Origin: Paracoccus tibetensis
GTDB taxonomy: Bacteria; Pseudomonadota; Alphaproteobacteria; Rhodobacterales; Rhodobacteraceae
Reading direction: 5' to 3'
Assembly (NCBI RefSeq): GCF_900102505.1
Contig: NZ_FMVT01000005.1
Location: 186,001-250,000 of the forward strand
DNA: 64,000 nucleotides
Position 1 is the stretch's first letter; each line of letters begins with the position of its first letter. Below, in pieces: positions 54,797 through 63,127 of the stretch. Made by a program: the position numbers and the translations under genes. The notes under the pieces were generated by a model. The model was given only the letters and a program-made list of their open reading frames with translations, did no database searches and was not told the origin of the DNA.

Positions 54797-54873
54797 GAAC
54801 GCGTGGACAGCTTCTCGCTTGATCTCCTGCCCCGGAACTTGCAGCACCCGCAAGAATCACCAACCTGACGACG

Positions 54874-56724
54874 ATGACACAGAAAACCGGCCACGCGCTG
54901 ATCCAGGACTATCTCCGCACGCTCGATTCCAGCCCCGGCGTCTACCGGATGCTGGATGCTGCCCAGGCCGTGCTCTATGTCGGCAAGGCCCGCGACCTGA
55001 AGGCGCGGGTGTCGAACTATGCGCGCCCCTCGGGCCATTCGGCGCGGATCGCGCGGATGATCCGCGAGACGGCCAGCATGATGTTCCTGACCACGCGGAC
55101 CGAGACCGAGGCGCTGCTGCTCGAGCAGAACCTCATCAAGCAGCTCAAGCCGCGCTACAACGTGCTTCTGCGCGACGACAAGAGCTTCCCGAACATCCTG
55201 GTGGCCAAGTCCCACCCCTTCGCGCAGATCAAGAAGCATCGCGGCGCGAAGTCGGAGAAGGGCGACTACTACGGCCCCTTCGCCAGCGCCGGCGCGGTGA
55301 ACCGCACGCTGACCCAGCTGCAGCGCGTCTTCCTGCTGCGCAACTGCACCGACAGCACCTTCGAAAGCCGCAGCCGGCCGTGCCTGCTCTACCAGATCAA
55401 GCGCTGCAGCGCCCCCTGCACCGGCCGCATCAGCCAGACCGATTACGCCGGCCTCGTCGCCGATGCCGAGCGCTTCCTGCAAGGCAAGACAACGACCATC
55501 CAGGCCAATCTCGCGACCGAGATGGCGGCGGCGGCCGAGAACATGGAATACGAGCGCGCGGCGGCCCTGCGCGACCGGATCAAGGCGCTGACGGCCGTCC
55601 AGTCGGTGCAGGCGATCAACCCCAAGGGCGTGTCCGAGGCGGACATCGTCGCGCTGCACATGGAAAGCGGACAGGCCTGCGTGCAGGTCTTCTTCATTCG
55701 CGGCAACCAGAGCTGGGGCAACCGCGACTTCTATCCGCGCCTCGGCGGGGCCGAGAGCGCGGACGAGGTGATGCAGGCCTTCCTCGTGCAGTTCTACGAC
55801 GACAAGCCGCCCCCGCGGCAGCTGCTGCTGTCGCACCCGCCCGAGGACCCCGAGCTGACCGCCGCCCTCCTCTCCGAGCGCGCGCGGCGCAAGGTCGAGA
55901 TGCTTGTCCCTCAGCGCGGCGAGAAGCAGGAGCTGGTCACCAACGCCCTGCGCAACGCCCGCGAAAGCCTCGCCCGGCGCATGTCGGAAAGCGCGACGCA
56001 GCTGCGCCTGCTGGAAGGGCTGGCCGAGGCGTTCGAGCTGCCCGCCCCGCCGCGGCGGATCGAGGTCTATGACAACAGCCACATCATGGGCACGAACGCG
56101 GTCGGCGGCATGATCGTCGCGGGGCCGGAAGGCTGGATGAAGAACCAGTATCGCAAGTTCAACATCAAGGGCACCGAGATCACGCCGGGCGACGACTTCG
56201 GCATGATGAAGGAGGTCCTGACCCGCCGCTTCTCGCGCCTTCTGAAGGAGGACCCCGACCGGCAGACCGAGGCGTGGCCGGATCTTCTGCTGATCGACGG
56301 CGGCGCCGGGCAGGTCTCGGCCGTGTCCATGATCCTGGCCGAGCAGGGGGTCGAGGACATCCCGGTCATCGGCGTCGCCAAGGGCATCGACCGCGACCAG
56401 GGCAAGGAAGAGTTTCACCGCCCCGGCCAGCGCCCCTTCGCGCTCAGGATGAACGACCCGGTGCTCTACTTCATCCAGCGCCTGCGGGACGAGGCGCACC
56501 GATGGGCGATCGGCACGCACCGCGCCCGGCGGGCGAAGTCGGTCATGGCGAACCCTCTGGACGAGATCGCGGGCATCGGCGCCGCCCGCAAGCGCGCGCT
56601 GCTCACGCATTTCGGCAGCGCCAAAGCGGTCAGCCGGGCGGGGCTGACGGACCTGCAGGCGGCGCCCGGCATCTCGGCCACCATCGCGCAGAAGGTCTAC
56701 GACCACTTCCACGCGAAGGGGTGA
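54874..56724 (+). CDS. uvrC: Excinuclease ABC subunit C
   Basis: A 616-residue nuclease making both incisions in nucleotide-excision repair. N-terminal GIY-YIG domain: [20 protein letters not shown] for the 3' cut, Cys-rich segment [20 protein letters not shown] motif that contacts UvrB ([20 protein letters not shown]), RNase H-like domain with [10 protein letters not shown] and [10 protein letters not shown] for the 5' cut, and C-terminal tandem HhH ([15 protein letters not shown]). Starts 298 bp after the SDR gene. Very secure. Confidence 0.98.
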   Translation: MTQKTGHALIQDYLRTLDSSPGVYRMLDAAQAVLYVGKARDLKARVSNYARPSGHSARIARMIRETASMMFLTTRTETEALLLEQNLIKQLKPRYNVLLRDDKSFPNILVAKSHPFAQIKKHRGAKSEKGDYYGPFASAGAVNRTLTQLQRVFLLRNCTDSTFESRSRPCLLYQIKRCSAPCTGRISQTDYAGLVADAERFLQGKTTTIQANLATEMAAAAENMEYERAAALRDRIKALTAVQSVQAINPKGVSEADIVALHMESGQACVQVFFIRGNQSWGNRDFYPRLGGAESADEVMQAFLVQFYDDKPPPRQLLLSHPPEDPELTAALLSERARRKVEMLVPQRGEKQELVTNALRNARESLARRMSESATQLRLLEGLAEAFELPAPPRRIEVYDNSHIMGTNAVGGMIVAGPEGWMKNQYRKFNIKGTEITPGDDFGMMKEVLTRRFSRLLKEDPDRQTEAWPDLLLIDGGAGQVSAVSMILAEQGVEDIPVIGVAKGIDRDQGKEEFHRPGQRPFALRMNDPVLYFIQRLRDEAHRWAIGTHRARRAKSVMANPLDEIAGIGAARKRALLTHFGSAKAVSRAGLTDLQAAPGISATIAQKVYDHFHAKG

Positions 56725-56859
56725 TTCGCTGCGGGGCCGCCCCTCGCGCCTCGAAAGCCGCTTCGGGACGTCGTGCAATTGCTGGGGTGCGGCCGCAAGG
56801 CGCCACTCGTCCGCGACATCCGGCGCCTATCCGCCTGTGCTGCGCGGGTTTTCTCCACT

Positions 56860-56889
56860 GCGACAACCGCGCCGGAGCGGTGGTATTAT
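56860..56889 (+). promoter_or_regulatory. Candidate promoter before the 126-residue hypothetical gene
   Basis: GCGACA (56860-56865) and TATTAT (56884-56889) are 18 bp apart, about 70 nt before ATG 56958. An imperfect inverted repeat GTTGT...GCAAC follows in the leader. Confidence 0.4.
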
Positions 56890-56957
56890 CCTGCCGCGCA
56901 AGAGGAGAAAAAACGCGCTAAGGTTGTTGTGTCCACCCCGCAACACAGGAGACCACC

Positions 56958-57338
56958 ATGACCCTCGACCGCATGTCCGGCCAGTCCATGTTCGCCTCCG
57001 CGGGCCTCGCGGCAAGCCCGCTCCCGCTCGGCGACATCTGGGCCGAGTTCAAGCCGTCGCAGACGCGCCTCGACGGCATTGTCATCGATGCCAGCCTTGA
57101 TTCCGCCGATCCCACGCTGAACGTCCGCGGCCCCGACGGGCGGAACTGGACAGTCGAGCTGGCCGACCGGCGGCGCAACCAGAGCCTCGGGCTGACGCGC
57201 GCCGCGCTTCTGCCGGGCGATAGCGTCCATGTCGTCGGCCGGCGCACGCAGCGCTTCGGCGAGCAGCGCATCAAGGCGCTGCGCCTGACCGTCGAGGGCC
57301 GCAGCTTCGAGCTGTTTCCCGAGCTGGAGCCTGCCTGA
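56958..57338 (+). CDS. Hypothetical protein with DUF6152-like OB fold
   Basis: A 126-residue protein beginning MTLDRMSGQSMFASAG. Its central part (LRLDGIVIDA-like TRLDGIVIDASLDSADPTLN, WTVELADRRRNQSLGLTRAA, LLPGDSVHVVGRR) has the beta-rich pattern and the LTRxxLxPGDxVxV sequence that recalls periplasmic DUF6152 proteins. But it lacks a convincing signal peptide, so I hold the family call weakly. SD AGGAGA 5 nt before the ATG. Stands alone between uvrC and pgsA. Function unknown. Confidence 0.75.
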   Translation: MTLDRMSGQSMFASAGLAASPLPLGDIWAEFKPSQTRLDGIVIDASLDSADPTLNVRGPDGRNWTVELADRRRNQSLGLTRAALLPGDSVHVVGRRTQRFGEQRIKALRLTVEGRSFELFPELEPA

Positions 57339-57409
57339 CGCCCGCACCGGGGCAGGGCTGCGCCGCCTTGCCCCTTTCCAACCGCCGCGCCAGCGCATAG
57401 CGTGCGGCC

Positions 57410-58042
57410 ATGCGCTGGAACCTTCCCAACATCCTGACCCTGATGCGGCTTCTGGCAGCGCCCGGCGTGCCGCTGATGTTCCTCTATTTCCACCGGCCCT
57501 GGGCGGATTGGGCGGCCCTGACCCTGTTCCTGCTGGCCGCGATCACCGACTGGTTCGACGGCTATCTCGCCCGCGCCTGGAAGCAGGAGAGCCGCTTCGG
57601 CGCGGCGATGGACCCGATCGCGGACAAGGCGATGGTGGTGATCGCGCTCGTCGTCATCACCGGCTATTCCGGCATGAACCCCTGGCTGATCCTGCCCGTC
57701 ACCGTCATCCTCTTCCGCGAGGTCTTCGTTTCGGGCCTGCGCGAGTTCCTCGGCGACCGCTCGCGGACGCTGAAGGTGACCAGCCTCGCCAAGTGGAAGA
57801 CGACCTTCCAGATGGTCGCCATCGCGGTCCTCTTCCTCGGCACCGGCCTGCAGCTTGTCGAGCATGGCCGCCCGCCCCGCGCGGGCGAGGGTGCGCTGAT
57901 CTGGTCGGGCAGCTGGGCCGCGCTCGCCACGCATGCCGGGCTCGTGCTGATCTGGCTGGCGGCGGTGCTGACGGCGATCACGGGCTGGGACTACTTCACC
58001 AAGGCCCTGCCCCATCTGAAGGAGCCGCGCGGTGAGGCGTGA
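57410..58042 (+). CDS. pgsA: CDP-diacylglycerol-glycerol-3-phosphate 3-phosphatidyltransferase
   Basis: A 210-residue membrane enzyme making phosphatidylglycerol phosphate. The CDP-alcohol phosphotransferase motif spans ITDWFDGYLARAWK then RFGAAMDPIADK (DGxxAR-x8-GxxxDxxxD) with the metal aspartates. N-terminus RWNLPNILTLMRLLAAPGVP is typical. Overlaps moaD by 11 bp, a surprising pairing of lipid and molybdopterin genes but recurrent in Rhodobacterales. Confidence 0.96.
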   Translation: MRWNLPNILTLMRLLAAPGVPLMFLYFHRPWADWAALTLFLLAAITDWFDGYLARAWKQESRFGAAMDPIADKAMVVIALVVITGYSGMNPWLILPVTVILFREVFVSGLREFLGDRSRTLKVTSLAKWKTTFQMVAIAVLFLGTGLQLVEHGRPPRAGEGALIWSGSWAALATHAGLVLIWLAAVLTAITGWDYFTKALPHLKEPRGEA

Positions 58043-58283
58043 CATCCTCTACTTCGCATCCCTGCGCGAACGCGTCGGCGCTGCGCGCGAGACGGTCGAG
58101 ACCGAGGCCGCGACCGTGCGCGAGCTGGTCGCCGAACGCGCGGCCGCCTCGCCCGCCCATGCCGCCGCCTTCGCCGACCTCAAGGCCCTGCGCTGCGCGC
58201 TGGACCAGCAATTCGCCGATCTGGATGCGCCCCTGGGCGAGGCGCGCGAGATCGCCTTCTTCCCGCCCATGACCGGCGGCTGA
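58032..58283 (+). CDS. moaD: Molybdopterin synthase sulfur carrier subunit MoaD
   Basis: An 83-residue ubiquitin-like protein whose C-terminal Gly-Gly (FPPMTGG) is thiocarboxylated to give sulphur to cyclic pyranopterin in molybdenum cofactor synthesis. Beta-grasp strands are in DILYFASLRERVG. GTG start at 58032 within the pgsA end. Followed 4 bp later by moaE, its enzyme partner. Confidence 0.95.
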   Translation: MRRDILYFASLRERVGAARETVETEAATVRELVAERAAASPAHAAAFADLKALRCALDQQFADLDAPLGEAREIAFFPPMTGG

Positions 58284-58286
58284 GCC

Positions 58287-58721
58287 ATGAGCGCGCGCGT
58301 GCAGACCGCCCCCTTCGTCCTCGCCGATGAGCTGGCGGGGCTGGAGGCCGGCGCCGGCGCACTGGTCAGCTTCACCGGCATCGTGCGCGACGACAGCGGC
58401 CGGCTCGAGGCGCTCGAGATCGAGCATTATCCCGGCATGACCGAGCGCGCGCTGGCCGATTACGGCGCCGAGGCCGCGCGCCGCTTCCAGCTGACCGGCT
58501 GGCGCATCGTCCACCGCTTCGGCCGCCTGCCCGTGGGGGCCGAGATCATGATGGTCGCCGCCGCCGCCCGCCACCGCCACGCCGCCTTCGACGGCGCCGC
58601 CTACCTGATGGACTGGCTGAAATCCCGCGCCCCCTTCTGGAAGCGCGAGATCGATGTGGGCGGCGCCGCCCGTTGGGTCGAGGCGAAGGACAGCGACGAG
58701 GCGGCGCTGACGCGGTGGTAG
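58287..58721 (+). CDS. moaE: Molybdopterin synthase catalytic subunit MoaE
   Basis: A 144-residue subunit of the MoaD2-MoaE2 heterotetramer that inserts sulphur into precursor Z. Motifs: ALVSFTGIVRDDSGRLEALE, EHYPGMTERAL, HRFGRLPVGAEIMMVAAAA and KSRAPFWKREI with catalytic lysines. Start ATG 58287 follows moaD closely. Next to pgsA and moaD; other moa genes are elsewhere. Confidence 0.96.
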   Translation: MSARVQTAPFVLADELAGLEAGAGALVSFTGIVRDDSGRLEALEIEHYPGMTERALADYGAEAARRFQLTGWRIVHRFGRLPVGAEIMMVAAAARHRHAAFDGAAYLMDWLKSRAPFWKREIDVGGAARWVEAKDSDEAALTRW

Positions 58722-58761
58722 CGATCTTTCCTGCCCGCGCGCACCGCCCGGCTGCGCCGCG

Positions 58762-59268
58762 ATGATCCGCCCCGAGCTGCGCCGCGCCTTCCGCGTCCAT
58801 GCCGAGCTGCTGGCCCATCTGGCCGTCACGCTGGCGGGTCTGTGGCTGGCGACGCGCGGCGGCTGGATCTTGGCGGTGGTGGGCGGGGTCGTGATGCTGG
58901 CGGGCGCGCTTCTGGCCCATGGCGCCTGGCGGCGCCTGCCCTTCCGCCGCGCCATCGCGGCCGAGGGCCTTGTCGAGCTGATCGAGGGCGCGGTGCGCTA
59001 CTACCGCGCGCCCCTGCCGGGCGCCGAGATGGCGCTGCGCGAGCTGGTCGAGATCCGCCTCGTCCGGCAGGACGGCCGCGCCGTCTGGCGATTGCGGAAC
59101 GAGGCGGGCGACATGCTGGCGATCCCGGCCGACGCGGCGGGGGCCGGCGCCCTGGCCGACGGCTTCGCCGCCCTGCCCGGCTTCCGCCTCGGAGAGGCCG
59201 CGCAGGCGCTTCAGGCCGTCGCGGCGGGCCGCGCCACGATGCACGCCGTTTGGCGGAGGCCCGGCTGA
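58762..59268 (+). CDS. Hypothetical two-helix membrane protein
   Basis: A 168-residue protein. Two membrane helices near residues 18-34 (AHLAVTLAGLWLATRGG) and 36-53 form an N-terminal hairpin; the rest is a cytoplasmic domain (LVELIEGAVRYYRAPLPGAE ... LRELVEIRLV) with no recognised family. Start ATG 58762, 40 bp after moaE, so possibly the last gene of that operon. Confidence 0.75.
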   Translation: MIRPELRRAFRVHAELLAHLAVTLAGLWLATRGGWILAVVGGVVMLAGALLAHGAWRRLPFRRAIAAEGLVELIEGAVRYYRAPLPGAEMALRELVEIRLVRQDGRAVWRLRNEAGDMLAIPADAAGAGALADGFAALPGFRLGEAAQALQAVAAGRATMHAVWRRPG

Positions 59269-59335
59269 GGCAGCTTGACTTGGCCAACCTCGCTTGCCAC
59301 CTGTGGCCGGCAACAGAAGATAGAGGCCACCACCC

Positions 59336-60706
59336 ATGTCCATTCCCCAGGAGGGCGGCGGCCCCATCGAGCATCGCGATCAGCTGGCCGCCTACATCGC
59401 CAGTGGCGAGAAGCCGAAGGCCGACTGGCGCATCGGGACCGAGCACGAGAAGTTCGGCTATGACCTCGCCCGCAAGATGCCCCTGCCCTACGATGGCCCG
59501 GCCTCGATCAAGGCGATGCTCGAGGGGCTGCAGCAGCGCTTCGGCTGGCAGCCCGTGCTGGAGGCCGGCAACCTCATCGGCCTGACGCGCGACGGCGCGA
59601 ATGTCAGCCTCGAGCCGGGGGGGCAGCTGGAGCTGTCGGGCGCGCCGCTGGAAACGATCCACCAGACCTGCGACGAGGTGAACAGCCACCTGGCCGAGGT
59701 CGAGGCGGTGGCCCGCGACATCGGCGCGGGCTTCATCGGCCTCGGTGCCGCACCCATTTGGGGTCAGGACGACATGCCGATGATGCCCAAGGGGCGTTAC
59801 CGGCTGATGACCGACTACATGGGCCGCGTCGGCACGCTCGGCACGCAGATGATGTACCGGACCTGCACGGTGCAGGTGAACCTGGACTTCGCCTCCGAGG
59901 CCGACATGGTCCAGAAGATGCGCGTGGCGCTGGCGCTGCAGCCGGTGGCGACGGCCCTTTTCGCGAACTCGCCCTTCCTCGACGGCAAGCCCAACGGGAT
60001 GAAGTCCTGGCGGGCGCATATCTGGCAGAACCTCGACGCGGCGCGCACGGGCATGCTGCCCTTCGTCTTCGAGGACGGCTTCGGCTACGAGGCCTGGGTG
60101 GATTACGTCCTGAACGTGCCGATGTATTTCGTCTATCGCGACGGCAAGTATATCGACGCCCTCGGGCAGAGCTTCCGCGATTTCCTCGACGGCCGCCTGC
60201 CCGCCCTGCCGGGCGAGGTGCCGACCCTGTCGGATTGGGCCGACCACATGACCACCGTCTTCCCCGAGGCGCGGGTGAAGAAATACATCGAGATGCGGGG
60301 CGCGGATGGCGGTCCGTGGCGTCGGCTCTGCGCGCTGCCCGCGCTGTGGGTCGGGCTTACCTATGACCAGGGCGCGCTGGACGCGGCCTGGGATCTGGTC
60401 AAGGGCTGGGACGCCGAGACGCGCGAGGCCCTGCGCGTGGCCGCGGGTCGGGACGCGCTGGCCGCCGAGGTGAACGGCATCCGCATGCACGACCTGGCGC
60501 GCGAGGTTCTGTCCATCGCCGAGGCCGGGCTGAAGGCGCGGGCGATGCCCGGCAGCGGCGGCCTGGTGCCGGACGAGACGCATTTCCTGAACGCGCTGAA
60601 GGAAAGCGTCGACAGCGGCAAGGTGCCCGCCGACGAGCTGCTCGAGAAGTATCGCGGCCCCTGGGCGGGCGATCTGAGCCGGATCTATGGCGAGTATTCC
60701 TACTAG
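59336..60706 (+). CDS. gshA: Glutamate-cysteine ligase (plant/alphaproteobacterial type)
   Basis: A 456-residue ATP-dependent enzyme giving gamma-glutamylcysteine, the first step of glutathione synthesis. It matches the plant-type (group 3) family: WRIGTEHEKFGYDL (ATP and glutamate binding), VSLEPGGQLELSGAPLETIH, DDMPMMPKGRYRLMTDYM and RTCTVQVNLDFASEADMV. Length is typical. Plant-type GshA can be redox-regulated by disulphides; which Cys would form one is not clear here. Confidence 0.96.
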   Translation: MSIPQEGGGPIEHRDQLAAYIASGEKPKADWRIGTEHEKFGYDLARKMPLPYDGPASIKAMLEGLQQRFGWQPVLEAGNLIGLTRDGANVSLEPGGQLELSGAPLETIHQTCDEVNSHLAEVEAVARDIGAGFIGLGAAPIWGQDDMPMMPKGRYRLMTDYMGRVGTLGTQMMYRTCTVQVNLDFASEADMVQKMRVALALQPVATALFANSPFLDGKPNGMKSWRAHIWQNLDAARTGMLPFVFEDGFGYEAWVDYVLNVPMYFVYRDGKYIDALGQSFRDFLDGRLPALPGEVPTLSDWADHMTTVFPEARVKKYIEMRGADGGPWRRLCALPALWVGLTYDQGALDAAWDLVKGWDAETREALRVAAGRDALAAEVNGIRMHDLAREVLSIAEAGLKARAMPGSGGLVPDETHFLNALKESVDSGKVPADELLEKYRGPWAGDLSRIYGEYSY

Positions 60707-60827
60707 GCGGATGGGCTGATGCGCTCTGCCCCCCGGCTGCCGCCGGACGCACGATAAGGTGAGAACGGGGCGCTTGATCGCCCCTCTCGACGGTGTCACC
60801 CGTGAGCAAAACGAGCGGGGCAGTTCG

Positions 60828-61250
60828 ATGCGTGACGATGTGATGGTCTGGATGGGACGGCTTGTCGCCGGCCTGTTCGTGCTGGGTGTGATGGCCGTGG
60901 TGGCGACGGTCGCGGTGATGGTCGCCCGGGCCGAAGGGATACCGCCGATGCCGATCCTCGTCGGGATCGTGGCGCTGGTGATCCTTGTCCTCTTGGCGGG
61001 TGCCTGCCTCGCGATGATCTCGCTCGCCGCCTCGGCGCGGCGCGGCGTTCAGGCGCTGGAACGGATGGCAGGACAAGCACCGGTGATGCTGGAGGAAGAG
61101 GCCGAGGAGGCCGATGCGCCTGTCCCGGCCGCGGAAGCCGCGGCTCCCGTGCAGGGCCCCTTCCGCGCACCCGGCCTACGCGAGGCGGCGATGGCCGCGC
61201 CCGCGCGTCCCGCCCGCCCGGCGGGCCGGGTGCTGGTGGCCGAGCGCTAG
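60828..61250 (+). CDS. Hypothetical membrane protein
   Basis: A 140-residue protein with two hydrophobic helices (about 8-32, LVAGLFVLGVMAVVATVAV, and 40-65, ILVGIVALVILVLLAGACLA), then a soluble acidic stretch (MLEEEAEEADAP) and an Ala/Pro/Arg-rich C-terminus. I start at ATG 60828; a GTG upstream at 60759 is possible. Convergent with plsY, with 3 bp between stops. No family recognised. A truncated repeat-like GC segment lies at 60723-60755. Confidence 0.7.
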   Translation: MRDDVMVWMGRLVAGLFVLGVMAVVATVAVMVARAEGIPPMPILVGIVALVILVLLAGACLAMISLAASARRGVQALERMAGQAPVMLEEEAEEADAPVPAAEAAAPVQGPFRAPGLREAAMAAPARPARPAGRVLVAER

Positions 61251-61253
61251 GCG

Positions 61254-61835
61254 CTACTTGCGACCGATCCGCGGCTCGGTGCCCTGCATCAGCCGCGTGA
61301 TGTTGGCATGGTGGCGGATGAAGATCAGCACGCCCATGAAGGCGGCGGCCAGGGCGACATCGCCGCGGCCGAGCGCGAAGGCGAATAGCGGCGCCAGCAC
61401 CGCGGCCATCAGCGCGCTGAGGCTCGAGATGCGGCTGATCGCCGCCGTCAGCGCCCAGGTGGCGCAGGCGACCAGTCCGACGGGCCAGCTGAGCGCGATC
61501 AGCGTGCCGAGAAAGGTCGCGACCCCCTTGCCACCCTTGAAGCCCAGCCAGATGGGGAAACAGTGCCCGAGAAAGGCCGCGGCACCGGCCAGAAGCGCGG
61601 CCTCCTCCCCGGCGAAGTGGCGCGCCAGCAGGACCGCGATCGCGCCCTTGCCCGAGTCGAGCAGCAGCGTCGCGAGGGCCGCGGGCTTGTTGCCCGTCCG
61701 CAGCACGTTCGTGGCGCCGATATTGCCCGAGCCGATCTTGCGCAGATCGCCAAGCCCGAGCGCGCGGGCGATGACCAGCCCAAAGGGCACCGCGCCAAGC
61801 AGATAGCCCGCCAGCGTCCAGAGGATGAGGCTCAC
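61254..61835 (-). CDS. plsY: Glycerol-3-phosphate acyltransferase PlsY
   Basis: A 193-residue membrane acyltransferase that transfers the acyl group of acyl-phosphate to glycerol-3-phosphate. The three PlsY motifs are visible: KIGSGNIGATNVLRTGNK, FLGHCFPIWLGFKGGKGVAT and FIRHHANITRLMQGTE. I use the GTG at 61835, which overlaps the upstream dihydroorotase-like stop (GTGA); no upstream ATG is more convincing. Third gene after pyrB and pyrC-like. Confidence 0.96.
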   Translation of the reverse strand: MSLILWTLAGYLLGAVPFGLVIARALGLGDLRKIGSGNIGATNVLRTGNKPAALATLLLDSGKGAIAVLLARHFAGEEAALLAGAAAFLGHCFPIWLGFKGGKGVATFLGTLIALSWPVGLVACATWALTAAISRISSLSALMAAVLAPLFAFALGRGDVALAAAFMGVLIFIRHHANITRLMQGTEPRIGRK

Positions 61836-63127
61836 GCGTGTTCTCCCAACGTCGTGCCGGCGAAGACCGAGCGGCCGCCGACCCATGTGCCCAGCACGCG
61901 GCCCTGCATCCGCGCGCCGTCGAAGGGCGTGTTCTTCGACTTCGACAGAAGCGCGAAGCGGTCGAGGACGAAGGGCGCGTCCGGGTCGAAGAGGACCAGG
62001 TCGGCCGGGGCGCCGGGGGTGAGGCGCCCGGCCTCCAGCCCGAGGCGGCGGGCCGGGTTCAGCGACAACGCGCGGAACAGCTGCGGCAGGCTGAGGCCAC
62101 CCTGGTGATAGAGGCGCATCGCCGCGGGGAGCAGCGTCTGCAGGCCGACAGCGCCGGGGGCGGCCGCCTCGAAGGGCAGGCGCTTGGATTCCTCGTCCTG
62201 TGGGGTGTGGAAGCTGGCGATCACGTCGATGAGGCCGTCCGCGACGGCCTGGACCATCGCCTGCCGGTCCTCCTCGGACCGCAGAGGAGGGGTGAAGCGG
62301 AAGAAGGTGCGGTAATCGCCGACGTCGAACTCGTTCAGCGTCAGGTGGTGGATCGAGATTCCGGCGGTCACGTCCAGCCCCGCCTCGCGGGCGCGGATCA
62401 GCGCAGGCAGCGCGCCCGCCGTCGTGATCTGGTCGGCGTGGTAGCGCCCGCGCGTCATCGCGGTCAGCGCAAGGTCGCGGTCGAGGCCCATCACCTCGGC
62501 CATCGGCGAGACGGCCGGGATGCCGTAAAGCGAGGCGAACTTGCCCGAGGTCGCCGCCGCCCCGGCGGAGAGGCTCGGGTCCTGCGGATGGCCGACGATC
62601 AGCGCATCGAGGCCGCGCGCATAGGTCATGCAGCGGCCCATCAGCTTGCTGTCGCGAAGCGTGCGCACGCCATCGGTGAAGGCGACGGCGCCAAGGTCGG
62701 TGAGGAAGCCGATCTCGACCATCTCGCGCCCCTCGCGGCCCTTGGTCAGGGCGGCCATGTGGCGGATGTTCACGGGCGCGTCCGCAGCGCGGCGGGCGAC
62801 GAATTCCAGCGCCTCGGGATTGTCGATGGGGGGCGAAGTGTCAGGGCGGGCGATGAGGGTGGTGACGCCTCCGGCTGCGGCGGCACGGCCCGCGCTGCGA
62901 AAGCTTTCCTTGTGGCGCTCGCCCGGCTCGCCGATCTTGACGCCCCAGTCTATCAGGCCCGGCGCCAGGGCGCGGCCGCGGCAGTCGATGACGGCTGCGC
63001 TTTCGGGGGCGAGTTCCTCGGGGGCGCCGTGGCCGGCGATGCGGCCGTCGCGGACGAAAAGGCTGCCAGGAGCGTCGGTCTGCGCCTCGGGGTCGATCAG
63101 GCGGGCGTTCTGGAAAAGGATGTCCAT
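61832..63127 (-). CDS. pyrC: Dihydroorotase-like protein, probably non-catalytic (PyrX type)
   Basis: A 431-residue amidohydrolase homologue. Domain order fits class I dihydroorotase: PGLIDWGVKIGEPGERHKES, GGVTTLIARPDTSPPIDNPE, and LSLNPARRLGLEAGRLTPGAPADLVLFD-like end. But the metal-binding D-x-H-x-H appears as D60-W-G62-V-K64, and the catalytic ATDHAPH region reads IASFHTPQDEES. Two histidines and the catalytic Asp are thus missing. Pseudo-dihydroorotases support PyrB assembly in other bacteria. The true dihydroorotase must be elsewhere. Overlaps pyrB by 1 bp and plsY by 4. Confidence 0.9.
   Translation of the reverse strand: MDILFQNARLIDPEAQTDAPGSLFVRDGRIAGHGAPEELAPESAAVIDCRGRALAPGLIDWGVKIGEPGERHKESFRSAGRAAAAGGVTTLIARPDTSPPIDNPEALEFVARRAADAPVNIRHMAALTKGREGREMVEIGFLTDLGAVAFTDGVRTLRDSKLMGRCMTYARGLDALIVGHPQDPSLSAGAAATSGKFASLYGIPAVSPMAEVMGLDRDLALTAMTRGRYHADQITTAGALPALIRAREAGLDVTAGISIHHLTLNEFDVGDYRTFFRFTPPLRSEEDRQAMVQAVADGLIDVIASFHTPQDEESKRLPFEAAAPGAVGLQTLLPAAMRLYHQGGLSLPQLFRALSLNPARRLGLEAGRLTPGAPADLVLFDPDAPFVLDRFALLSKSKNTPFDGARMQGRVLGTWVGGRSVFAGTTLGEHA

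Noticed and set aside
60723..60755. GC-rich segment resembling the repeat family (CTGCCCCCCGG ... CGGACGCAC)
   Set aside because: Only a short part of the hairpin module matches and the tail is missing; too weak to list as a copy.
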